This document shows positions 47,285-55,145 of a stretch of 64,000 nucleotides of DNA, piece by piece; the first letter of the stretch is position 1, and every line of letters starts with the position of its first letter. The stretch is taken from NCBI RefSeq assembly GCF_016863435.1, contig NZ_BOOW01000037.1:103764-167763 (forward strand). The letters are read 5' to 3'. The notes under the pieces are model-generated. The model was not told where the DNA came from. It saw nothing but the letters and a program-made list of their open reading frames with translations, and did no database searches. The DNA is from Sinosporangium siamense. GTDB taxonomy: Bacteria > Actinomycetota > Actinomycetes > Streptosporangiales > Streptosporangiaceae. The translations under genes and the position numbers were made by a program.

Positions 47285-47599
47285 TCAGCGGTCGGAACCC
47301 GCGAGCCGCCCGGGGCTTTTGTCGGCAAATGTGTCGGTGTGGTCGAAATTCATCCGTTCATGGGGAAACTCGCTATCCTTGTGCTCGGCACTGAGCTGAG
47401 CTTGCCGTTGCAGTTTCCCGATGAGGATCGCTGCGGTGTCCGCGTCCACCGTGTTTGCGTATCCGTCGAACGGCTGACTTCCCGACACCGCACCACGACG
47501 AGTGGCATACCAGTTGCCGGCATCGCTATTCCAGATGAACCAGTCAGGCCATTGCCGGCGTAGCTGCTCTAGCTGGGCGGATCGAAGGCGGATGCTCAT
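47285..47599 (-). CDS. Small protein, paralogue of the gene at 36050 (W-x-IWxSDAGxWxATR)
   Basis: The 104-residue product contains WPDWFIWNSDAGNWYATR (residues 17-34) and then VDADTAAILIGKLQRQ, aligning with FPAWTIWRSDAGRWWATR and TIDADDPDGLRRQLLDQL of the protein at 36050-36352. It has a different, more polar C-terminus. The start is ATG 47599 after GAGGTGACAG. Function unknown. Upstream (47690-47780) is an unusually AT-rich stretch likely to hold its promoter. Confidence 0.75.
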   Translation of the reverse strand: MSIRLRSAQLEQLRRQWPDWFIWNSDAGNWYATRRGAVSGSQPFDGYANTVDADTAAILIGKLQRQAQLSAEHKDSEFPHERMNFDHTDTFADKSPGRLAGSDR

Positions 47600-48149
47600 G
47601 CTGTCACCTCGGGGTATGCCCGACCTGGTGGGGGGTCGGAGAGGATTCACAGGCCGGTCATGACCAGGACGCTACGTGCGGCGCTGAGCGATACACAACA
47701 TTTGTTCATATTTTTTGAGAGATCCACTTTCAAAATGAGCCATGTAATACCGACAGGCTCGATAGGGTTACTCAGCGGCATGATCACGTCTGATGGACAT
47801 AGTCAGCACGAAGTGCCACAAGAATGGGATGAACCCCTCCCCAAGGGCTCCCACTAACAACGCCCACAACCGGGCCGCCGTCCACCTCCTCGGCGAACAC
47901 CTCTCCCCAAGGGCTTACCACTAACGAGGCCCACTCGTACGGCGGAGCCCCGGCCGCGGACTCCCGTCACTTGTCCACGATTCCGCCCTGGTTGTGCTGG
48001 CTTGCGCCGTACCGGCTTGCGCCGTACCGGCTTGCGCCGTACCGGCTTGCGGTGGTCCGCATCCCTTTCATCGCGCCGGGGGTCCACATGACTGTGGCCC
48101 CCACGCCTTGGCGGCGGAGGGGCCACAGGTGCCCGTCAGGGCGGGGGAG
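47600..48149. other. Intergenic region with AT-rich promoter-like part and short repeats
   Basis: 550 bp without a convincing gene. From 47690 to 47780 the sequence is strikingly AT-rich (CATTTGTTCATATTTTTTG). Then comes an imperfect direct duplication: CTCCCCAAGGGCT...CACTAAC...GCCCAC at about 47837-47867 and again at 47901-47934. Finally a 15-bp tandem repeat, GGCTTGCGCCGTACC, occurs three times plus a part (47999-48051). A 65-codon frame at 47660-47857 has no family likeness and no ribosome site. Confidence 0.55.
47999..48051. repeat. 15-bp tandem repeat, 3.5 copies
   Basis: GGCTTGCGCCGTACC repeats exactly at 47999, 48014 and 48029 with a partial fourth copy. The reverse complement begins GGTACGGC, the same motif seen in other intergenic repeats of the window. 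Open frames through it encode an RKPVR repeat only. Confidence 0.9.
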
Positions 48150-49706
48150 TCAGGGGACGTAGACGTAGACCTGGCCCGCGACGTCGGCGATGGCCTTGAG
48201 GTCGTCGGCGACGCTCCGCTCGACCTCGGCGGGGTTGAAGGAGATGCCCACCGAGCGCAGGGCCTTGCGGGCGCGGAGGGAGTTCCACACGGCGTTGCGC
48301 TCGATGCCCTCGTTCATGAGGCGCCACGTGTTGTTGTCCCACGTCTGCCGCCAGGTCCACAGGACCACGTGCTGGACGCCGTTGCGGAGCGGCAGGTCGA
48401 CGCGGGCCTTGACCGAGGCCTCGGCGCTGTCGGCGGTGAGCTTGGAACTCGCGCCGGCGTGGGCCAGGCCGATCTCGCGGGCGCCGATGTAGAGGCCGGG
48501 CACGCGAGTGGCCCAGTTGCGGGTGCGCAGGCCCATCCAGTGGGCGCGGGTGGCACGGTCGGGCGTGATCTTCCACTGCTGGTAGAGGCTGGTGAACAGG
48601 CCACCGGACACGTTGACGGCGTCGACGGCGCCGGTGAGGACATACTGTTCGACGTTGGCCAGCGTGAGCAGCGGATACTTCGCGCGCATGGCCTCAAGGC
48701 AGGCCTTGTTGGTGCCGCAGCCGAGTTCGGGGATCACGACGTCGACGGCGATCTGCCGCCCGGCGGGCAACACGGCGCGGAGGGCCGCCGACGCGTCGGC
48801 GACGAACTTACGCACCTGGGTGGGTTTGGTGAACCCGCCGCGCATGCCCAGGTCATAAGCGATCTTGACTCCGAAGACACCGGGCTTGGCGGCGTGTTTG
48901 GCGAGCCTCGCGGCGGCGGCGTTCAGCTGGGCGCGACCGGCCTGCCAGGAGGCGACCAGATCGGTTTCCAGCCAGATGCGCAGGCCCAGGGTGTTGGCCT
49001 CCTTGAGGGCCTGGCCGACCACGTCGCCGGGGGCGACGGTCGGGCTGGGGGAGGGCGAGGCGGTCGGTGACGCGCTCGGCACGGCGGTCGGCGCCGGCGA
49101 CGGGAGGATCGACCCCTCGACCGTGGGAACGGCTGAGGGATCGGTGGACGGGTCGGGCGACGGGTCCACGACCGGCTCGGGGTCGGCTTGCTCCACGGGC
49201 CCGCGGGCGGTCGGCGCCGGGGTGGGCATGGTCCTGCTCAGCGTGTTGTCGCCGCACACGAAGTCGGGGTTCTGCTCACACACGCTCCGCGGCGGGTTGA
49301 CCTTGCGGCCGCGGGCGTCCTGGCAGGTGTACTTCCCGACGGCGTCGTCCCAGACACACGTGATCTTGCGCGAGCACTCGCCGGCGCCGGCGGTGTCGGA
49401 GGTGCTCGTGCCGTCGGCGTTCACGCAGAAGGTCGTCGGCGGGCGCACCTCGGCCTGTGTGGCGGTCGGCTGACCGCCGCCGTCGCCGTGACTGCTGACG
49501 AACTCCAGGTTCTCTTCCGGCTCCACCATGTAGAACGTGCAGTTGTTGTATTCCGCGCTGTCCTTCTCATAGAGGTCGGCGCACCGGTCGGTCGCTCCCC
49601 CTCCCGGGATCCGGTCGGCCACGGCCATCCCGGTGGGGATGGACACGAGCCCGGTCAGGATGATCGCCACGATGGCGATGATCCATTCCCGTTTGTGCAG
49701 GCGCAT
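48150..49706 (-). CDS. Membrane-anchored extracellular protein, unknown
   Basis: The 518-residue product has an N-terminal membrane anchor (REWIIAIVAIILTGLVSIPTGMAVA), a Cys-containing region of about 120 residues (ten cysteines between about residues 40 and 155), a Ser/Pro/Thr-rich linker (about 165-225) and a C-terminal domain of about 290 residues. That domain reads like a TIM barrel: LGLRIWLETDLVASWQAGRAQL, FGVKIAYDLGMRG, IAVDVVIPELGCG, DAVNVSGGLFTSLYQQW and GVQHVVLWTWRQTWDNN, so a glycoside-hydrolase-like role is possible. ATG 49706 follows GAGGAGCTCGG. The next gene upstream also encodes a surface protein. Confidence 0.78.
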   Translation of the reverse strand: MRLHKREWIIAIVAIILTGLVSIPTGMAVADRIPGGGATDRCADLYEKDSAEYNNCTFYMVEPEENLEFVSSHGDGGGQPTATQAEVRPPTTFCVNADGTSTSDTAGAGECSRKITCVWDDAVGKYTCQDARGRKVNPPRSVCEQNPDFVCGDNTLSRTMPTPAPTARGPVEQADPEPVVDPSPDPSTDPSAVPTVEGSILPSPAPTAVPSASPTASPSPSPTVAPGDVVGQALKEANTLGLRIWLETDLVASWQAGRAQLNAAAARLAKHAAKPGVFGVKIAYDLGMRGGFTKPTQVRKFVADASAALRAVLPAGRQIAVDVVIPELGCGTNKACLEAMRAKYPLLTLANVEQYVLTGAVDAVNVSGGLFTSLYQQWKITPDRATRAHWMGLRTRNWATRVPGLYIGAREIGLAHAGASSKLTADSAEASVKARVDLPLRNGVQHVVLWTWRQTWDNNTWRLMNEGIERNAVWNSLRARKALRSVGISFNPAEVERSVADDLKAIADVAGQVYVYVP

Positions 49707-49748
49707 CCGAGCTCCTCGATTCATTTACACGGACGTCATTACCAGGGG

Positions 49749-51200
49749 TTAGCAGGGGCGATAGTTGGTCAGAGTGATGCTGAGGTTGTCGCTCTTGCGC
49801 ACGCCCTTGTTCACGCCCGACCACTGCACGTAGACCGAGCTGCTGTACGGCGCACCGCATTTGACCTCGCTCGGGTAGCCGCTCGTGGCCGCCGTGAGGG
49901 TCAGCGACGTGCTGGCTCCGTTGCTCAGCGATCCGCTGCTGGGGGAGACGCCGATGCTGACGCTTCCCGTGCCGGACACCGACCAGGTGACGTCGCCGGT
50001 GGCGGTCAGGGTGACCGAGCCCGACGACCGGTCCGCGATGTGCAGGGAGCCCGGAGAGGCGCGGAGCGCGGGCGGCGGCGGGGGCGGCGGCGCCGCCGGC
50101 TTGGGGGCGGGGGCGTTGGTCGGCGGGTTGTTGGGCTGGGTCGGGGCGGGACGTTGCGGTTCACCGCCCCGGGGCGGCGGGGGCGGGTTCACGGGGCGGC
50201 GGTTCGGCTGCACCTGGTTGTTCTTGGTCGGCCGGGCTCTCGGGGTCGCCTTGGGGCTCGGGCGCCTGGCGGAGGGGGTGGCCGCGGGGCGCCGCGCCGG
50301 GGGCGGCGGCGCCGCGGCATGCGGCACCCTGGTGTGCGGCGCGGGTGACCCGGCGGGTGGCGGGGCGAGGGTCCCGTGGGGGCCGGTGGGCACCGGCATG
50401 CTCGGCGCCACTTCCGCGCCGCCCGGCGGGGGTGGGGGCGCCTGGAGTTTCACCGGGTCGTCCTGTGCTTCGAGGTGGATGGTGCGCGGGGCGCTGATGT
50501 TGGTGGCGGGCACCGTGGGCGGCTGGGCGAAGAGCATGTCGCCGACGAGCAGCATCACGAGGATGCCGGCGGCGGCCACGAGGGCGACGCGGCCGAGGCG
50601 GATCGCGGGGCGGGTCCGGTCGGCCGGCGCCTCGTCGTCCTCGTCGAGGTCGCTCAGGTCGTCGCCGTGCCAGTTGTAGCGCGTGGGCGGGGTGGACTCG
50701 CGGCCCTTGCGGGCACCGGCGCCGGGCTTCGCGTCGCCGGGCTTGTCACCGCTGCGCTTTCCGCCGCCGGGCTTTCCACCGTCGAGCTTCCCGTCACCGG
50801 ACTTCGCGTCAACTGAGCGGGCACTACCTGAGCGGGCACTACCGGACCGGGCGCTGCTGGATCGGGCGCTGCCGGCCTTGGCACTGCCGTACGGAGGGCT
50901 CCCGGCCGGCGAGGACACGGATCGGGCGTCGGATTCCGGGCCGGAGGCGCCGCGCGATTCGATCTCTTCGTCGGAAGCGGCGCCGGATGAAGGATTGTCG
51001 GCAGACTCGGCTTTGCCCAGGGAAGGGGGGCGCTGCTCGTGGGGGAGGTCGTACTCGTTCTCCGCCCAGAAGCGCGCTTCCTCGTCATTCCGCTTATCGG
51101 CCTCTAAAGGGTCTTTCTCCTCATGCCGAAACTCGGGTTTCGGCATGGCCGAATCATGGCCATCGCCATATGGGTGTCGCCCGCGCGAGGAGTCAGACAT
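49749..51200 (-). CDS. Type II membrane protein with Pro-rich stalk and C-terminal beta domain
   Basis: The 483-residue product has a long cytoplasmic tail of about 200 residues, low in complexity (Ser-Ala-Arg and Gly-Lys-Pro-Gly repeats from about 100 to 165), one membrane helix (VALVAAAGILVMLLVGDMLFA), a Pro/Ala/Arg-rich stalk of about 150 residues and a C-terminal beta-sandwich-like domain (LRASPGSLHIADRSSGSVTLTATGDVTWSVSG) of BACON/Ig-like type with two cysteines. It lies 42 bp upstream of the other surface gene on the same strand, so they form an operon. No family is recognised for the whole. Confidence 0.78.
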   Translation of the reverse strand: MSDSSRGRHPYGDGHDSAMPKPEFRHEEKDPLEADKRNDEEARFWAENEYDLPHEQRPPSLGKAESADNPSSGAASDEEIESRGASGPESDARSVSSPAGSPPYGSAKAGSARSSSARSGSARSGSARSVDAKSGDGKLDGGKPGGGKRSGDKPGDAKPGAGARKGRESTPPTRYNWHGDDLSDLDEDDEAPADRTRPAIRLGRVALVAAAGILVMLLVGDMLFAQPPTVPATNISAPRTIHLEAQDDPVKLQAPPPPPGGAEVAPSMPVPTGPHGTLAPPPAGSPAPHTRVPHAAAPPPPARRPAATPSARRPSPKATPRARPTKNNQVQPNRRPVNPPPPPRGGEPQRPAPTQPNNPPTNAPAPKPAAPPPPPPPALRASPGSLHIADRSSGSVTLTATGDVTWSVSGTGSVSIGVSPSSGSLSNGASTSLTLTAATSGYPSEVKCGAPYSSSVYVQWSGVNKGVRKSDNLSITLTNYRPC

Positions 51201-51807
51201 GCCCGCCTCTCCTTATGCCCACCAACCCGGGGGATGTCCTTTGATCCCTGTAAAACAAGGAGTAAACGTGACAGTAGGCTAGCTACGGTGATTTATGCGC
51301 ATCCATGCGGTTGCTGAGACGGATGGGGATTGTGTCCGTTCTGTAACCGAACGGGCTGATGGGCCGTGCCTCTCGGCTGCTTGCCCAAGATCCAAGGCTC
51401 ATGGTACGGCGTGCTCCCGCCGTACCGCCGGAGAAGTCGGATATCCGCAACATCGCCCCTGATCGCAGTCAGAGTGGCCGTCACGACCTTTGTCAGGATC
51501 GCTCAGTCAGGTTGTCAAGTTCGCTTCCGCCAGACAGGCACCGCAAACCCACTGAAGAGCGGCTACGCCGCGTGGCGAACACTTCCCTCACTGTCCCTGA
51601 AAACTGGACATAGGCCCATAAGCAGCTACTAACCCCCGCAACCCCTGTCACAAAATGGTCACAATGTAAGGTCTGTCATTTTTCCTTACTGTCGTTGTCA
51701 TATTTCCCTGCCTACACTCCGTTTGACGAACTTGACAAGAATGCAAGGCAGTCAGTCAAGACAGCGGTAACCGCTATTCGTCCCTTCGATGGAGTGGAGG
51801 CGGTCGT
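51201..51807. other. Divergent intergenic region with dyads, no gene
   Basis: 607 bp between the surface operon (minus) and the efflux operon (plus). The part from 51640 to 51780 is AT-rich. It contains GTAAGG-N12-CCTTAC (51666-51689), two copies of TTGAC (51724, 51733), and the perfect dyad AGCGGT-A-ACCGCT (51763-51775). I see no supported gene; short frames here lack ribosome sites. Confidence 0.5.
51763..51775. promoter_or_regulatory. Perfect dyad upstream of the efflux operon
   Basis: AGCGGT and ACCGCT flank a single A, 32 bp before the start of the gene at 51808. TTGACA lies 25 bp further upstream. The position fits an operator over the transcription start. No adjacent regulator gene is present. 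Confidence 0.4.
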
Positions 51808-52494
51808 ATGGCCGGAGAGACCCTGCCCCAGGTGGTCGAGCGAATCTGCGCACGAGTGGTCACGGCGGCGGAGGTGCGGGTCGCACCCCTACCCCGTGGC
51901 GGAGTACGCATCTGGACGGAAGGGTGGGAAAGACCCGGCGACCGCTGGATCGCCGACCACCAGATGCTCCGCGAGCTCCGCCTGGTCGGCTGGGAGACGG
52001 TCGTCGAACCCGGCATCGGCCTCATGGTGCTCGGCTGGAACGCCACCAACCTCGCCCACCGCGTCCACACACTGCGAGTCGCCCTCGGCGGCCTGCAGAA
52101 CTCGCACCTGCGCACCGCCGCCGTCGCCATCTCCGTGACCGAGGGCTACCGCGACGCCTTCCCCGGCTCGGCCCTGTCCGAAATCGAACCGTCGGTGCTG
52201 TCCCATATCTCCACGCAATATCTCCGCTGGCCCGCCAGGATCAGCGACATCTCCGGCCTCACCCGCGTCGCCAGGGAATCGGTGCTCGCCCTGCTGCTCG
52301 CCCAGGCCGCCCAGCTCGAAAAAGACGTCATGAACCTCTGCGACCAGCACTTGGCGGTCGCCAAGCACACCGTCGAAACCCTCTGGTACGGCCTGTCCCC
52401 CGACGCCCCCAGCCAGGAGGCCGCCCGGCACACCGCCCTGCGTGAGGCCAGCCTCCTGACCGACCGCCTGCTGTCCGCACGTCATGCGTCGTGA
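51808..52494 (+). CDS. Unknown helical protein at the head of an efflux operon
   Basis: The 228-residue product is soluble. Residues 1-100 look alpha/beta (LPQVVERICARVVTAAEVRVAPLPRGGVRIWTEGWERPGDRWIADHQ and WETVVEPGIGLMVLGWN); the C-terminal half is helical (SVLALLLAQAAQLEKDVMNLCDQHLAVAKHTVETLWYGL). No known family comes to mind. The ATG at 51808 lies in a good coding frame without a strong ribosome site. It ends 7 bp before the SMR transporter gene, which suggests cotranscription and perhaps a regulatory or accessory role. Confidence 0.7.
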   Translation: MAGETLPQVVERICARVVTAAEVRVAPLPRGGVRIWTEGWERPGDRWIADHQMLRELRLVGWETVVEPGIGLMVLGWNATNLAHRVHTLRVALGGLQNSHLRTAAVAISVTEGYRDAFPGSALSEIEPSVLSHISTQYLRWPARISDISGLTRVARESVLALLLAQAAQLEKDVMNLCDQHLAVAKHTVETLWYGLSPDAPSQEAARHTALREASLLTDRLLSARHAS

Positions 52495-52501
52495 GCAGAC
52501 G

Positions 52502-53008
52502 ATGGCCTGGCTCCTGCTCACCCTGGCGATAGTGACGGAGGTGATCGCCACCTCCGCGCTGAAGCTCAGCGACGGGTTCGCCCACCGCGGCTACAGCATC
52601 GTGGTGATCCTCGGCTACGTCACCTCCTACATCGCGCTCGGCCGCGCGCTCCGCCTCCAGCTTGAGGTCAGCGTGGCCTACGCGATCTGGTCGGGAGTGG
52701 GCACGGCGGCGATCGCCGTCATCGGCGCCCTGTTCTTCCAGGAGTCGGTGAACATCGTCAAGACCGTCGCGATCATCATGGTCATCTCCGGCGTCGCGCT
52801 GCTGAACCTCGCCCCCTCGCCCGACCCGGCGGCGAGTGGCGCGCAACCCGTCGTCACAGCCCGGCCCGACGCCGCGGTAGCGCTGGTCAGAGCACTGGGC
52901 GACCTCAGCGGCGCCATCACGGACCTCCGCACCCGCGAGCCCGTCGGCACGGCGGCGCCAAGCGTCGTGGCGGCCGACGCCGTACCCCGCATCCCGACAA
53001 CCAGGTAG
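52502..53008 (+). CDS. SMR-family (EmrE-like) small multidrug transporter with C-terminal tail
   Basis: The first 105 residues are a typical four-helix SMR protein: MAWLLLTLAIVTEVIATSALKLSDGF with the essential membrane Glu14, then YSIVVILGYVTSYIALGRALR, VAYAIWSGVGTAAIAVIGALFFQES and VKTVAIIMVISGVALLNL. It exports cationic compounds in exchange for protons as a dimer. Unusually, a hydrophilic tail of about 60 residues follows (family members are about 105-115 residues in total). An upstream ATG at 52484 is in frame and would overlap the preceding gene. It lies 22 bp before the MFS gene. Confidence 0.87.
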   Translation: MAWLLLTLAIVTEVIATSALKLSDGFAHRGYSIVVILGYVTSYIALGRALRLQLEVSVAYAIWSGVGTAAIAVIGALFFQESVNIVKTVAIIMVISGVALLNLAPSPDPAASGAQPVVTARPDAAVALVRALGDLSGAITDLRTREPVGTAAPSVVAADAVPRIPTTR

Positions 53009-53030
53009 GTAGCGACACCGGGAGTGCCCG

Positions 53031-54902
53031 ATGGCCAAGAAGTCGGTCAGCATCGTCCCCCACGAATCGGCCAGAGCGCGGCGGCGCGGCGCGACCGCCT
53101 CGCGGCCGCGCAAGGCACTGGTCGTCGCGGTCTGCTCCGGCACGATGGCCCTGGCCACGGCCGACTCGATCGCCGCGGTGCTCAGCCTCACCGCCATGGC
53201 CGAACTCGCGGGCACCCAGATCCCCGCCGGCGGGCATCAGTGGATGGGCGTCGCCTACATCGTGCCGTTCGCCGCTCTTCTGGCCGCCGCCGGGCGCCTC
53301 GCCGACCTCCTCGGCCGCCGGCTGCTGCTGGGGCTCGGCCTCGCGACCTTCACGGTGAGCGCTTTCGCGGCGGTGGCCTCCGACTCCTGGACGTTCCTGA
53401 TCGCCGCCCGCGCCGGGCAGGGCATCGGCGCCGCCGTCATGATCCCCGCCTCACTGGGGCTGATGTTGTGCGAACTTCCCGCCGCACGCCGCCCGATGGC
53501 CGTGGCGATCTGGACCGGCGCCTCCGGCTTCGGCGGCCTGCTGCTGCACGCCGGCGGCTGGTGGCTCGCAGGAGGGTACGGCTGGCGCGCGCTTTTCCTG
53601 CCGATCGTCGCGGCCGGCACCGTATTGCTGCTTTCTGCGACGGGCCTGCCGAGGTCGCGCGGCTCCCGCGGGCGGCTGCCCGACCTGCTCGGCCTGTGCC
53701 TGCTGGTGGTCGGCGTCGGCACGCTGACCCTCGCGATCTCCCGCGGCACCGCGTGGGGCTGGACCTCGCCGCAGGTAGCCGGCTGCGCGGCGGGCGGCCT
53801 GGTGTGCACGGCCCTCGCCGTATGGCGGGGGCGGCGGCACTCCGTGCCCGTCGTCGAGGGCGCGATGTGGGGCCGCAAGGGGTTCGTGCTCGGGTGGGCG
53901 GCTTCCGTGCTCTACGGCCTCATGTCCTTCCCGCTGCTCATGGTCGCGCCGGGTTATCTGCGCGAGTGGGGCTTCGCCTCGGCGCAGGTCGGGCCCATCA
54001 TGGTCGCCGTCTTCGCCGGGCTCGTCATCTCCGGGCCCATGGCCGGGTGGGCCGGTAGGCGCACCGGCCCCCGCTGGCTGATCTACATCGGGGGATTCCT
54101 GATCAGCGTCGCCTGCGTGCTCCTGCTCACCGGCTCAGGCCCCTCGTCGTTGTGGCTCGCCGCCGCGGAGGTGCTCGGCGTCGGGCTGGGCGCGCTCAGC
54201 ATCGGCGCCTTCAGCGTGGGCACCCTGCCCGCCTACCCCTCGCAATACGCCGCCGCCGTCGGCGCCCACATGACCGGGCAGCAGCTCGGCGGCGTCCTCG
54301 GGGTCGCCGGTGCCGCCGCCATCCTGGAGAGCCCGTTCCTGCCCGGGCCGCTCCCCGGCTATACGTCGGTGTTCGCGGCCTGCCTGGCCTGTGCCGTACT
54401 CGCCGGGATCTTCGCGCTCACCGCCGTCGCGGCGGAGGCCCGCGCGTCCCGCCCTCCTCGTGAGTCCAGGGCGGCGCGTGAGGCCCGGCTACAGCAGGAG
54501 CCGACCGAGATGGTCGCGATCCCCCGGCGGGTCCTCGTCGGCCTGCGCACCGCCCTTGTGGACGTGGCCGCGGTCGCCGACGCCCTGCTGCCGGCCGAGG
54601 CGACAGGCGCCGGCGAGACCTTCCGCTGCGACTGCCACCCGGGGCTCGACCCCCTCGCCGCCAGGCTTGTGCACGAGGCCCTCGCCCACGACCAGGTGGT
54701 CGCCGAAGCCGAGGTCTATCGGGAGAAGCCACCGATGGCGGAGTTCGCCGCACTTCCGCCGTACGGCGGCGGCCGCCGCAGCATCGAGACCGGCCCCATC
54801 CCCGCCGTCCGCGGCACCCTCCCCGGCAGGACGACCGGTCCCATGCCCCGCATCCCCGCCGCCTTCGGCGCCCTCGCCTCCGCGCAGGACGGCGGAAGGT
54901 GA
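53031..54902 (+). CDS. MFS transporter, DHA2 (EmrB/QacA-like) type
   Basis: A 623-residue proton-driven drug exporter of about 14 membrane helices. Seen are the first helix with VVAVCSGTMALATADSIAAVLSL (the position of the usual conserved Asp), motif A-like GRLADLLGRRLLLGLGL, motif C-like GASGFGGLLLHAGGWWLAGGYGWRALFLPI, and RAGQGIGAAVMIPASLGL. A cytoplasmic C-terminal tail of about 145 residues follows the last helix. It probably forms an operon with the SMR gene and the unknown gene before it. Its 3' end is tandemly repeated in the following intergenic region. Confidence 0.88.
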   Translation: MAKKSVSIVPHESARARRRGATASRPRKALVVAVCSGTMALATADSIAAVLSLTAMAELAGTQIPAGGHQWMGVAYIVPFAALLAAAGRLADLLGRRLLLGLGLATFTVSAFAAVASDSWTFLIAARAGQGIGAAVMIPASLGLMLCELPAARRPMAVAIWTGASGFGGLLLHAGGWWLAGGYGWRALFLPIVAAGTVLLLSATGLPRSRGSRGRLPDLLGLCLLVVGVGTLTLAISRGTAWGWTSPQVAGCAAGGLVCTALAVWRGRRHSVPVVEGAMWGRKGFVLGWAASVLYGLMSFPLLMVAPGYLREWGFASAQVGPIMVAVFAGLVISGPMAGWAGRRTGPRWLIYIGGFLISVACVLLLTGSGPSSLWLAAAEVLGVGLGALSIGAFSVGTLPAYPSQYAAAVGAHMTGQQLGGVLGVAGAAAILESPFLPGPLPGYTSVFAACLACAVLAGIFALTAVAAEARASRPPRESRAAREARLQQEPTEMVAIPRRVLVGLRTALVDVAAVADALLPAEATGAGETFRCDCHPGLDPLAARLVHEALAHDQVVAEAEVYREKPPMAEFAALPPYGGGRRSIETGPIPAVRGTLPGRTTGPMPRIPAAFGALASAQDGGR

Positions 54903-55110
54903 GGGGTACGGCGGAGCCCGGCCGGTCCCTGGCCTCGCCGCTCTCGCCTCCGCGCAGGACGGCAGGGCGTGAGGAGTACGGCGGAGCCCGGCCGGTCCCC
55001 GACTCGCGTCCTCGCCGCGTTCGGCGCTCTCGACGCCGCACAGAGCCTGAAGAAGGTACGGCGGAGCCGGGGGTCGGCGGTCCGGGAAGTACGGCGGAGC
55101 CGGCCCCGGC
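54858..55110. repeat. Tandem ~70-bp repeat running out of the MFS gene's 3' end
   Basis: A 21-bp segment of the MFS gene end (54873-54893) recurs exactly 70 bp downstream (54943-54963). GTACGGCGGAGCCCGG, plus eight further identical bases, occurs at 54906 and 54976, and degenerate GTACGGCGGAGCCGG copies follow at 55056 and 55091. The repeated unit thus includes the end of the gene, its stop region and downstream sequence. Confidence 0.85.
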
Positions 55111-55145
55111 CCCGCCGTGTCCGGAGAACGGCGGGGCCGGGGAGG

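Noticed and set aside
47660..47857. 65-codon frame with a hydrophobic stretch
   Set aside because: No ribosome site and no likeness. Its end lies in a duplicated segment, so it is probably a chance frame or decayed remnant.
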